This document shows, piece by piece, positions 10,232-20,430 of a stretch of DNA of 64,000 nt (the stretch's first letter is position 1; every line of letters starts with the position of its first letter). Source of the DNA: Castor canadensis (Eukaryota; Chordata; Mammalia; Rodentia; Castoridae). The position numbers and the translations under genes were made by a program. The notes under the pieces are model-generated. The model saw only the letters and a list, made by a program, of their open reading frames with translations, was not told where the DNA came from and did not search any database. The stretch is taken from positions 13,293,501-13,357,500 of the forward strand of contig NC_133397.1 in assembly GCF_047511655.1 (NCBI RefSeq). Reading direction: 5' to 3'.

Positions 10232-11524
10232 ATGATGGGAAGACAGAAAAAACAGGGAAACCAGTTTCCCCACAGCAAAAAATTAGTACAGGAACCAGAG
10301 GGGAATGAAGAAAACAGATACTCAGATCCAGACTCCAACAAAATGAAGATAAACTATGCCAAAGAACCCAATGAAGCCCACAAGAATAATTTAAAAGAAG
10401 ACATACTACAGGTACTCAATGAGAATTTTATAGAGATGGTACTAGATAGGGTCAACCAAAATGTACAGGAGACACTCAAGAAATCCCAAGACAACAAAAA
10501 TAGAGAATTTGAAAAAGCAAAAGAAGAAATAAAGGAAACCATAGAAGCACTGTATAAACACCAAAGTGAAACAGACAACACGATGAATAAACAGATAAAT
10601 GAACTCAGGACAAAAATAGACAACATTAAAGATGAAACCAGCCAGGATATGGAAAACCTCAGAAAAAAGAACGAAACACAACTGCAAAACAAAACGGAAG
10701 GCCAATCCAGCAGAATAGAACAAACAGAAGACAGAATCTCAGAATTTGAAGATGAAATGGTAATTAAAGGAAAAACCGAAGAACTATTAATTAAACAACT
10801 CAAGACCTGTGAAAAGAAAATGCAGGAACTCACTGACTCCATCAAAAGACCAAACTTGAGAATCATGGGCATCAAAGAAGGAGAAGAGGTGCAAGTGAAG
10901 GGAATATGTAATATATTCAACAAAATAATAATGGAAAATTTCCCAAATCTAGAGAAAGATTTTCCCATACAGATGCAAGAGGCCTCCAGGACACCAAACA
11001 GACCAGATCAAAATAGAACTACCCCACGATATATCATCATTAAAACAACAAGTTCAGAAACTAGGGAAAGAATATTGAAGGCTGTAAGAGAGAAAAAACA
11101 AGTAACATACAAAGGTAAACCCATCAAAATCACAGCAGACTTCTCAACAGAAACATTAAAAGCAAGAAGAGCGTGGGGTGAGACCTTCTGGGCACTGAAT
11201 GAAAATAACTTCAACCCCAGGATACTCTACCCAGCAAAACTATCATTCAAAATAGATGGAGCAATAAAAGTCTTCCATGATAAGCAGAAACTAAAACAAT
11301 ATGTGACCACAAAGCCACAACTACAAAGATTCTTCAAGGGATTCTGCACACAGAAAGTGAAACCCAACTTAATCATGAAAAGACAGGCAGCACCAAACCA
11401 CAGGAAAAGAAAAAGCAAGAAAGTAGAGAGTAACCTCAACTTAGGTACACACAATCAAACCTTCAAACAACTAAGACAACTAAATGACAGGAATCACCAC
11501 ATACCTATCAGTACTAACGCTTAA
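10232..11524 (+). CDS. L1 ORF1: LINE-1 ORF1 protein (RNA-binding chaperone), uninterrupted, 430 aa
   Basis: ORF1p is the trimeric RNA-binding protein that coats L1 RNA in the cytoplasm and is needed for retrotransposition. Start: ATG at 10232, immediately followed by a second ATG. Residues about 1-55 are polar. About 55-205 are a Lys/Glu-rich heptad-like coiled coil. An RRM begins near 206 ([13 protein letters not shown]). The C-terminal domain contains [20 protein letters not shown] (286-305), ARRAW (311-315) and YPAKLSF (333-339). The family core ends near residue 366, but this frame continues for about 64 more residues. That tail has a basic patch, RKRKSKK (391-397), and the frame runs 41 nt past the ORF2 start. 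Human ORF1p is 338 aa and lacks such a tail. No internal stops or frameshifts are seen. Confidence 0.93.
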   Translation: MMGRQKKQGNQFPHSKKLVQEPEGNEENRYSDPDSNKMKINYAKEPNEAHKNNLKEDILQVLNENFIEMVLDRVNQNVQETLKKSQDNKNREFEKAKEEIKETIEALYKHQSETDNTMNKQINELRTKIDNIKDETSQDMENLRKKNETQLQNKTEGQSSRIEQTEDRISEFEDEMVIKGKTEELLIKQLKTCEKKMQELTDSIKRPNLRIMGIKEGEEVQVKGICNIFNKIIMENFPNLEKDFPIQMQEASRTPNRPDQNRTTPRYIIIKTTSSETRERILKAVREKKQVTYKGKPIKITADFSTETLKARRAWGETFWALNENNFNPRILYPAKLSFKIDGAIKVFHDKQKLKQYVTTKPQLQRFFKGFCTQKVKPNLIMKRQAAPNHRKRKSKKVESNLNLGTHNQTFKQLRQLNDRNHHIPISTNA

Positions 11525-14500
11525 TGTTAACAGACTTAATTCACCCATCAAAAGGCACCGCTTGATGAAATGGATTAAAAAGGAAGATCCAACAATTTGT
11601 TGCTTACAGGAGACTCATCTCACCAACAGAAATAAGCATAGGCTTAGGATGAAAGGCTGGAAGAAGATTTACCAAACCAATGGCCCCCAAAAACAGGCAG
11701 GAGTAGCAATACTTGTTTCTGATAAAATAGACTTCAAACCTACATTGATCAAACGAGATAAAGAAGGACATTCCATACTAATAAAAGGGGAAATAAACCA
11801 AAAGGAAATAATAATCATCAACCCGTATGCAGCTAATGTCAATGCACCCAATTTCATCAAACATACCCAGAAAGACCTAAAAGCATATATTAATGCCAAC
11901 ACAGTGGTTGTGGGAGACTTTAACACCCCATTATCATCAATAGATAGGTCATCCAAACAAAAAATCAATAAAGAAATCCAAGATCTAAAATATACAATAG
12001 ATCAAATGGACCTAGTTGATGTCTACAGAACATTTCATCCAACTTCTACACAATATACATTCTTCTCAGCAGCCCATGGAATCTTCTCCAAAATAGATCA
12101 TATCCTAGGGCACAAAGCAAACCTCAGCAAATACAAGAAAATAGAAATTATACTGTGCATACTATCTGATCACAATGCAGTAAAAGTAGAACTCAACAAC
12201 AAAAGTAAAGACAAAAAACATGCAAACAGATGGAAACTAAATAACTCATTACTTGATGAACAATGGATCATCAATGAAATAAAAGAGGAAATTAAAAAGT
12301 TCCTGGAAGTCAATGAAAATGAAAACACAACCTACTGGAACCTATGGGACACCGCAAAGGCAGTCCTGAGAGGAAAGTTTTTAGCCATGAGTGCATATAT
12401 TAAAAAGACTGAAAGATCCCAAATCAATGACCTAGTGATACATCTCAAACTCCTAGAAAAACAAGAACAAGGAAATCCCAAAACAAATAGAAGGAGAGAA
12501 ATAATAAAAGTAAGAGCTGAAATCAACGAAATAGAAACCAAAAAAAACCATACAAAGAATTGGTGAAACAAAAAGTTGGTTTTTGAAAAATAAACAAGAT
12601 CGATAGACCCCTGGCAAACCTGACTAAAATGAGGAGAGAAAAAACCCAAATTAGTAGAATCAGGAATGCAAAAGGGGAGATACTAACAAACACCATGGAA
12701 GTCCAGGAAATCATCAGAGACTACTTTGAGAACCTATATTCAAATAAATTTGAAAATCTTAAAGAAATGGACAGATTTCTAGATACATATGATCATCCAA
12801 AACTGAACCAAGAGGAAATTAATCACCTGAATAGATCTAAAACACAAAATGAAATTGAAGCAGCAATCAAGAGTCTCCGCAAAAAGAAAAGTCTAGGACC
12901 TGATGGATTCTCTGCTGAATTCTATCAGACCTTTAAAGAAGAACTGATACCAACCCTCCTTAAACTGTTCCACAAAATAGAAAGGGAAGGAAAACTGCCA
13001 AACACATTTTATGAAGCCAGTATTACACTTATCCCAAAACCAGGCAAAGACACCTCCAAAAAGGAGAGCTATAGGCCAATCTCCTTAATGAACATTGACG
13101 CAAAAATCCTCAACAAAATAATGGCAAACTGAATTCAACAACACATCAAAAAGATTATTCACCACAACCAAGTAGACTTCATCCCAGGGATGCAGGGGTG
13201 GTTCAACATACGAAAATCAATAAACGTAACAAACCACATTAACAGAAGCAAAGACAAAAACCACTTGATCATCTCAATAGATGCAGAAAAAGCCTCTGAT
13301 AAGATCCAACACCATTTCATGATCAAAGCTCTAAGAAAAGTAGGAATAGAAGGAAAGTACCTCAACATTATAAAAGCTATATATGACAAACCTACAGCCA
13401 GCATTATACTTAATGGAGAAAAACTGAAACCATTCCCTCTAAAATCAGGAACTAGACAAGGATGCCCACTATCTCCACTCCTATTCAACATAGTACTGGA
13501 ATTCCTAGCCAGAGCAATTAGGCAAGAAGAAGGAATAAAAGGAATACAAATAGGTAAAGAAACTGTCAAAATGTCCCTATTTGCAGACAATATGATCCTA
13601 TACCTTAAAGACCCAAAAAACTCTACTCAAAAGGTCCTAGACACCATCAATAGCTATAGCAAGGTAGCAGGATATAAAATCAACATAGAAAAATCGTTAG
13701 CATTTCCGTACACTAATAATGAGCGAACTGAAAAAGAATGTATGAAAACAATTCCATTTACAATAGCCTCAAAAAAAAAAAAAAATCAAATACCTAGGTG
13801 TAAACCTAACAAAAGATGTGAAAGACCTCTACAAGGAAAACTATACACTTCTGAAGAAAGAGATTGAGGAAGACTATAGAAAGTGGAGAGATCTCCCATG
13901 CTCATAGATTGGTAGAATCAACATAGTAAAAATGTCTATACTCCCAAAAATAATCTACATGTTTAATGTAATGCCCATCAAAATTCCAATGACATTCATT
14001 AAAGAGATTGAAAAATCTACTGTGAAATATATATGGAAACAGAAGAGGCCATGAATAGCCAAGGCAATACTCAGTCAAAAGAACAATGCAGGAGGTATCA
14101 CAATACCTGACTTCAAACTATATTACAAAGCAATAACAATAAAAACAGTATGGTACTGGCACAAAAATAGACACGAAGACCAGTGGAACAGAATAGAGGA
14201 CCCAGATATGAAGCCACACAACTATAACCAACTTGTCTTTGACAAAGGAACTAAAAATATATGATGGAGAAATAGCAGTCTCTTCAACAAAAACTGCTGG
14301 GAAAACTGGTTAGCAGTCTGCAAAAAACTGAAACTAGATCCATGTATATCACCCTATACCAAGATTAACTCAAAATGGATCAAGGATCTTAATATCAGAC
14401 CCCAAACTCTAAAGTTGATACAGGAAAGAGTAGGAAATACTCTGGAATTAATAGGTATAGGTAAGAACTTTCTCAACGAAACCCCAGCAGCACAGCAACT

Positions 14501-15316
14501 AAGAGATAGCAAAGATAAATGGGACGTCATAAAACTAAAAAGCTTCTGCTCATCAAAAGAAATGGTCTCTAAACTGAAGAGAACACCCACAGAGTGGGAG
14601 AAAATATTTGCCAACTATACATCAGACAAAGGACTGATAACCAGAATACATAGGGAACTTAAAAAACTAAATTCTCCCAAAACTAATGAACCAATAAAAA
14701 ATGGGCAAGTGAACTAAACAGAACTTTCCCAAAAGAAGAAATTCAAATGGCCAAAAAACACATGAAAAAATGTTCACCATCTCTAGCAATAAAGGAAATG
14801 CAAATTAAAACCACACTAAGATTCCACCTCACCCCTGTTAGAATAGCCATCATCAGCAACACCACCAACAACAGGTGTTGGCGAGGATGTGGGGAAAAAG
14901 GAACCCTCTTACACTGCTGGTGGGAATGTAAACTAGTACAACCACTCTGGAAAAAAATTTGGAGGCTACTTAAAAAGGTAGACATTGATCTACCATTTGA
15001 TCCAGCAATACCACTCTTGGGGATATACCCAAAAGACTGTGACATAGGTTACTCCAGAGGCACCTGCACACCCATGTTCATTGTGGCACTATTCACAATA
15101 GCCAAGTTATGGAAACAGCCAAGATGCCCCACCACTGACGAATGGATTAAGAAAATGTGGTATCTATACACAATGGAATTTTATGCAGCCATGAAGAAGA
15201 ATGAAATGTTATCATTCTCTGGTAAATGAATGGAATTGCAGAACATCATTCTGAGTGAGGTTAGCCTGGCCCAAAAGACCAAAAATCATATGTTCTCCCT
15301 CATATGTGGACATTAG
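11484..15316 (+). pseudogene. L1 ORF2: LINE-1 ORF2 (endonuclease / reverse transcriptase), disrupted
   Basis: ORF2p nicks the target and reverse-transcribes L1 RNA. The frame starts at ATG 11484 (Met-Thr-Gly, as in human L1). The endonuclease domain is open to 12566 and keeps N14, E43, Y115, D145, N147, D205, D229 and H230. Frame breaks follow: three homopolymer length changes at 12540-12547, 12580-12584 and 12586-12590; a frameshift in the A15 run 13771-13785; and a one-base loss in 14696-14701. In-frame stops are at 13130-13132, 13905-13907, 14052-14054, 14262-14264 and 15227-15229. The RT motif reads FADN instead of FADD (Asn codon 13589-13591), and AEKAFDK reads AEKASDK (13295-13297). The C-terminal cysteine motif (C-x3-C-x7-H-x4-C) survives at 14876-14929. 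The natural end would be TAG 15314-15316. This copy cannot make full ORF2p. Confidence 0.95.
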
Positions 15317-15816
15317 ATTAAGGGCAAACACAACAAGGGGATTGGACTTTGAGCACATGATAAAAGCGAGAGCACACAAGGGAGGGGTGAGGATAAGTAA
15401 GACACCTAAAAAATTAGCTAGCATTTGTTGCCCTCAACACAGAGAAACTAAAGCAGATACCTTAAAAGCAACTGAGGCCAATAGGAGAAGGGGACCAGGA
15501 ACTAGAGAAAAGGTTAGATCAAAAAGAATTAACCTAGAAGGTAACACCCACACACAGGAAATCAATGTGAGTCAATGCCCTGTATAGCTACCCTTATCTC
15601 AACCAGAAAAAACCCTTGTTCTTTCCTATTATTGCTTATACTCTCTCTACAACAAAATTAGAGATAAGGGCAAAATAGTTTCTGCTGGGTATTGAGGGGG
15701 CGGGGTGGGGGGGAGAGGGATGGGCCGGAGTGGGCGGTAAGGGAGGGGGTGGGGGCAGGGGGGAGAAATGACCCAAGCCTTGTATGCACATATGAATAAT
15801 AAAACAATAAAAAAAG
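15317..15816 (+). other. LINE-1 3'UTR with G-rich tract and polyadenylation signals
   Basis: About 500 nt follow the ORF2 end. Positions 15696-15764 form an almost pure purine, G-run tract (runs of 3 to 7 G), the G-quadruplex-prone element typical of L1 3'UTRs. AATAAA occurs at 15798-15803 and 15806-15811. The 3' A-tail is very short (about 7 A before the target repeat). Confidence 0.85.
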
Positions 15817-15823
15817 TGATCTA
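15811..15823 (+). repeat. 3' target-site duplication of the L1 insertion
   Basis: An A-run, then g, then tgatcta, matching 8753-8765. The A's may belong partly to the L1 tail and partly to the duplication. Confidence 0.7.
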
Positions 15824-15912
15824 TTTGTCTGGGCTGGATTTGAACCCCATCCTCCTGATCTTTGCCTCCTGAGTAGCTAAGATTACAGGCATGAGCCACC
15901 AGTGGCTGGCTT
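15817..15912 (-). mobile_element. SINE (composite), second part, split by the L1
   Basis: The rest of the B1-like half (ctatttgtctgggctgg through gattacaggcatgagccacc to ctggct) continues the element interrupted at 8765. This dates the SINE before the L1. Confidence 0.85.
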
Positions 15913-16387
15913 GAAGTGTGGTTTTTAGTTAAGCCTAAAACATACTTATGACTAGAGAGAGTCTAGGAAGCCATCTCAAATGGAGGGTTGGTGGCAGTGG
16001 GATGGGGTTGGTGAGATAGGTAGGGACATGCAGGTGTATGGTGCATGGGAGGGGACATAGAGGCTGAGCTGTTCATCCAGGAAATGAGGGAGTGACTGAG
16101 GTGACCTCCAGAGCCACTTCCATCCCCTAACATTTGCTCTCTGTTCTCCATAGAACTCCTTGGTGACTCTTCATGACAGATATGGTTGCTGATATGGACA
16201 AACAGCTCGGGTTTGCTGATCCCTTGTGAATGCTGAAGTGTTCAGTTGGCATGGTAGTCAGGGTCAAATGAGGAAAGGAACGAAATTGCTCCCAAATCGG
16301 ATTGCTGACCAGGTGATTGTTCACACATTTACCCATGATGGTGTTGAGTGACGGCTTCTAAAATCCCTGTTTTGTTCAGGCACTGTA
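15913..16387. other. Unique sequence, no gene seen
   Basis: No repeat or convincing frame. Confidence 0.5.
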
Positions 16388-16480
16388 ACTATGGAAAGGA
16401 CTCTTGTATGTCTGAGCCATGATTTTATAGATGGGGAAACTAAGGCCCACCTAAGGAAGCAAGAGACTGTTATCAGCAAC
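16388..16480 (-). mobile_element. MIR SINE relic
   Basis: gattttatagatggggaaac followed by taaggcccacctaagg is the conserved MIR 3' portion in minus orientation. Confidence 0.6.
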
Positions 16481-16493
16481 AGGAAGAGTTGGA

Positions 16494-16590
16494 GGGTCTG
16501 GGGGTACAGCTCATGGCAGAGCACTTGTCCAGCATGCATGAGGCCCTGGGTTCCATCCCCAACACTGCAAAGCCAAACAGAACCAACCAA
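16494..16590 (+). mobile_element. ID-like SINE
   Basis: ctgggggtacagctcatggc, agcatgcatgaggccctggg and ttccatccccaacactg match the ID-type tRNA-derived unit. Confidence 0.8.
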
Positions 16591-16599
16591 GCAACAACA

Positions 16600-18540
16600 A
16601 AAAGAATCCCCCAAGTGTCCAGGTCTCCCTTTCCTTGACCTCTAGACTCAGGTTCGTCTCCCTCTGCCACCCGGGCTCTGATCACACCCCCAGTCAGGGC
16701 TTGCTGGCATTTCCTGCCTCATGTGTACAATTGTGAGGATTTATTGTAGCTGGGATTTTGTTTCAAGTCTTTAATATGATTAGCAAACATCAAATATCAA
16801 AAGCTTATCTAGTAAACACCTCCCCTCTATGCCATGGATGTTATGGTCAGCTTCGGATTGAAGTCGAGTCACATTTCAAAACAGATGCAATTTCAAGAGG
16901 CCAGAGTGAGGCCGCCCACATCTGCTGCTGTGATCTTTGCTGTGCAATAAAGAGCATTGTTGGAGAGCTCAGCTGTAAAAGTCGGCCTGGTCAGCAGGCC
17001 CTGCTCACAATGAGGGAGCTTCCTGGGGATTTTAAAAATGCAGTCTCGCACTCTGAGTCCTGTGGACTGTCTGCCTGGGTGGGAACGAGCTGGCTGTTCA
17101 AGACTGGGCTGCTTCAGCTGATGTTCTCTTTGACCCAGATTCATGTGATATTTGGGGCAGGAGAGCTTCAGAAATGATTAAGGTGGAGAGGGGAAGGTAG
17201 ACAAAGAGGGGTTGTGAAAACAAAAACATAAAAGACTAGGGGACCTCCCAACCTCACCATTTAAGCTGAAGGAAGCAGGCTTCCATCCTGAGATTTAAAA
17301 AGTGTTTTGTCCCTGTTTACCCTATGCTGGGCGGCATTTCTCTTGGTTTGTGGATTTTGTGTCTAAACACATCATCTTGAATGTGTCAGGGCCAGGGGCT
17401 GGGTTCTGTGTGGAGCCACTGAGAGTTTGTCTTTAGGGATGCGTTCTTGTGTCTGTGTGCGTGCACGTGTGTGTGGCGACAGGGGCACGCGGGAGTGCCC
17501 CAACTTTTGTGATCACAGCAGCTCATCCACCACCATCCAGCTGCTTTGCTCTTCCCACTGTTCACATGGGAGGCAGGGGACACTCTATCTGGGGGCTAAT
17601 GTTTCTCTGGGCGCCACAGACCTGTGGATTTGAGTGACCCGTTCCAGCTGTTTCTGGCAGCAGCTCCGAAGCTGGCGGTCGCCTGGCGGGTGGCAGGGTG
17701 GGTTACACCGTGGAAAATGTGTTCCTAATGGAGCAACAGCTGCCACCGGCAAGAGCTCCAGGAGCCGGTGTAATGAGAGAAATTGTTCTCCGCTGCTGGC
17801 TCTGGCGGATTTCACCCATAAACGAAGATTTGCTGCTTCCAACAGGGGAGGCATTTGTTTGGGTAGATTCCTAGAAGCTGATGAGGAAGGGGGGCTGCCC
17901 TGTGGTGAGAAAGTCACCAAGTGCTCCTTTGAGAGGCTGGTGGCCTCTGTCCCTGCTGGGCCTGCCCAGTGGGGACCCTGACCCCACTTGCAGGCTACAA
18001 GGATGCTGAGGATGGAGGCCAGCTGGCTCTCAGAGCATTGCCCATTCTAGGTGCTGGCGAATTGTGGAGGAAGTGGGAGTCCAGCCAGAGGACAAGGGTA
18101 CTCAGACTAGGGTCAGGGGGCTTGATGGAAAGGGGCTTCCCACACAGCTGTTCCATCCACAAGGCCACGGTCAGTGGTTCAGGCAACTGACAACACTAGG
18201 TTAGCCATTTCTCAAGCCACTAACATTTTTTTCTCCCATTCAGCTTTGAACTCTTGGTAATGTCACAAATACATCCTATTTGAAGTATTATGCAAGGCTC
18301 CTTATGAAAGTGACACACTTTTCCCAGCTCCTCCCTCGCTTATCCCCTTCTCCCCTTCTCCCACAACTTTTAAGTCTTAGTTAACTCCTGTCATTTTTAA
18401 TCCGTGTTTCTTGATGTGACAGTCTGTAGAATAACCTGCTGATTTTCCCAAAACAGTAGATGAAAATTCTTTCATGACTGTCCCCTTTCTCATTACCACC
18501 CAAGCCAGGACCAATGTTTGATGCTGATTTTTTGTTTGTT
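16600..18540. other. Unique sequence with a CpG-rich core
   Basis: No recognisable exon. The interval 17440-17830 holds about 18 CpG dinucleotides by hand count (see findings). Overlapping open frames on both strands (17585-17981) follow from that composition. Confidence 0.5.
17440..17830. promoter_or_regulatory. Locally CpG-rich element (tentative)
   Basis: The CpGs cluster at 17442-17493 and 17628-17824, in a window where CpG is otherwise sparse. The stretch is near the usual CpG-island thresholds by rough estimate. No TATA box, splice site or transcript evidence is visible. Confidence 0.35.
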
Positions 18541-18740
18541 TGCTTTGTTTGTAGTGCTGGGGATCAAGCCAGGGCCTTGAACATGCTAGGCAAGCGCTCT
18601 CCTCTGAGCCGCTTCTCCAGCCCTTGTTTTTTTGACACAGGGTCTTGATATGTAGCCCAGGTTGGTTTCAAACTCAAGATCCTGTTACCTCCACCTCTGG
18701 AATCCTGGGATCACATTCATGGCCACCATATTAGGCCTGA
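18541..18740 (-). mobile_element. Composite SINE (ID-like + B1-like), old
   Basis: Minus orientation: agtgctggggatcaagccag, tgctaggcaagcgctctcct and ccagccc, then cagggtcttgatatgtagcc and a diverged remainder. Confidence 0.75.
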
Positions 18741-18854
18741 GCTAGTTTTGCTGCTCATCCTGTAAACAAATGTTAGGGTTAGACTGTCCCCTCTCTGCCC
18801 AGCTATTTAATTGGTGGGCACTACTCTCCTACCTAGAGAGCTTCCCTAATGATA

Positions 18855-18943
18855 AAATTCCCAGCTCACCCAGTGGTAGAGTGCCAACCCAGCAAATGTG
18901 AGGCTCTGAGTTCAAATCCCAGTATCACGAAAAAAAAAAAAAA
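18855..18943 (+). mobile_element. tRNA-like SINE with A-tail
   Basis: cagctcacccagtggtagag and gagttcaaatcccagtatca are followed by about 15 A. Confidence 0.8.
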
Positions 18944-19654
18944 AGACTCAGAGAAGGGTCCAGGCACTTGGAGATGAAAGCAGGGGCAGACAGGGTATTC
19001 AGAGCACACCCATTTTTTTTCTTCTGCTAAGCTTAAAGCAAGGAAAGGGCTTTCCTTATATCAACTGTAGACTCTGTTTTTGGGAGCATGGCTTATGTTT
19101 TTAGACTTAAAGACAATGTACTCATTACATTAAATTTCTACTGATATAAACATCACATTTCTCCTAAGATGACCGTCACGACTTTTGAGAGGGAGGGGGA
19201 AAGGGGTGGGAGAATTTGAATATGGAGCCCAGATCCCGAAGGCAAGGTTAGACAAAACTATTTCTCCTGAAATTGTTGAAAAATGGAATTTGAGGATAAA
19301 TCATCCATGTATAGGATGCTACATGCTCGTGGACTCCTAAGCAATCGGATGTAGTCCATAGGCAGGAGAAGTGTAGAAAATCTGTCCTCCCTACCCCTTG
19401 TAACACTGGGATTAGAAACCTCATTGGGATTAGAAACACACTTTTCTCACTGCTCTGGAGACCTGGGACAGGTTTGCAGGAGCACACAAATAATGGAAGA
19501 GCTGTGGCAAATGCGTTCGGAATAAGCTGTCTGTCCCTGCTGCAGAAAGGAGCCATGAAGATGCGATTATGATCACACGCTTCTTTACACTTTCCTCAGG
19601 CACCACGAGGGGTGCTGTGCTTGCAACAAAGTACCTACTCAAAGCATATGTGTC
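18944..19654. other. Unique sequence, no gene seen
   Basis: A minus frame at 19248-19556 (102 aa) has no recognisable domain. Confidence 0.5.
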
Positions 19655-19880
19655 AGATGGATGTGGCAGCACACATCTGTAATCCCAGTTACATGAGAGG
19701 CATAGGTAGGAGGTTCTCAGTCTGAGGCTAGCCCAGGCAAAAAAAAAAAAAAAAAGAGAGACCCTATCTGAAAAATTACTGAAGCAAAGAGGGCTGAAGG
19801 TGTGGCTTAAGTGGTAGAGCTCCTGCCTAGCAAGTGTGAGACCCTGAGTTCAAACCTAGTAAACCCCCCACCCCCAACAA
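19655..19880 (+). mobile_element. Composite SINE, full
   Basis: A B1-like half (acatctgtaatcccagtta) has an A-run expansion at 19740-19755. The tRNA-like half reads gtggcttaagtggtagagct and gagttcaaacctagtaa. Confidence 0.85.
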
Positions 19881-19924
19881 TATATTTATCTTCAGTTAAT
19901 GAAATACTCAGTTAATGAAATTGC

Positions 19925-20050
19925 TCATTTTGCATGCAAAGTAAACTGAGACTTGAAGAATTAAAGTGGCTTGCTTCCATCGTACAGCAGATAAATGGCA
20001 GAGCTGGAAGAAGAACTCAGATGCTCAGAATCTCTCCTTCCCTTTCTCTG
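19925..20050 (-). mobile_element. MIR SINE relic
   Basis: agtaaactgagacttgaaga, cagataaatggcagagctgg and aactcagatgctcagaatct fit the MIR 3' half in reverse. Confidence 0.55.
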
Positions 20051-20059
20051 TACTGATGT

Positions 20060-20430
20060 TTTGAACACTACTCATGTCAGACACTGTGGGACAAGATGAC
20101 GGGAGACCAGATTGTGCCGGAGGAGCTAAGAGACTAGGGAAGCCACAAGTGAGGTCATTACAGAAGTGCAGAATGCATGATGATAGGGCAAACCCATGCT
20201 GGGCACTTTGGGAAGATAGGGGGAGTCAATTCAGAGGAGGAAGCAGGGAAGGCTTACCAGAGAACCGAGTGATCTCTGAGCTCGTTTGTAAAGGATGAAT
20301 CTCAGTCCTGGAGAATACCATCTGCCTTTCCTTTAGGGATCTCAAACAGAATATGCAGGGCTGGAAAGGGAAGAGACTGGAGGCAGGGAGACCAGGGAGA
20401 GGCCCTTGCACTTGTTCAGGTAAGGAAAGA
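20060..20430 (-). mobile_element. L2-like LINE relic (tentative)
   Basis: Phrases such as aagcagggaaggcttaccag and cgagtgatctctgagct resemble reversed L2 3' sequence. Boundaries are vague. Confidence 0.35.

Larger units (their letters stand above)
8766..15816 (+). mobile_element. L1: LINE-1 retrotransposon, near full length (about 7.05 kb), defective
   Basis: An autonomous non-LTR retrotransposon copy with all expected parts in order: 5'UTR (8766-10231), ORF1 (10232-11524), ORF2 (11484-15316, broken), a G-rich 3'UTR and AATAAA signals close to the 3' end. It is flanked by a short direct repeat (tgatcta preceded by an A-run, at 8753-8765 and just after 15816), and both flanks are pieces of one interrupted SINE. 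Together these fix the insertion boundaries. The A-run at the target fits the usual L1 endonuclease preference for TTTT/A. The intact ORF1 and recognisable target duplication suggest a fairly recent insertion. The ORF2 lesions make autonomous transposition implausible. Confidence 0.96.

Noticed and set aside
15636..15899. 87-codon minus frame with an Alu/B1-like N-terminus
   Set aside because: It is the translation of the split SINE and the L1 G-rich tail.
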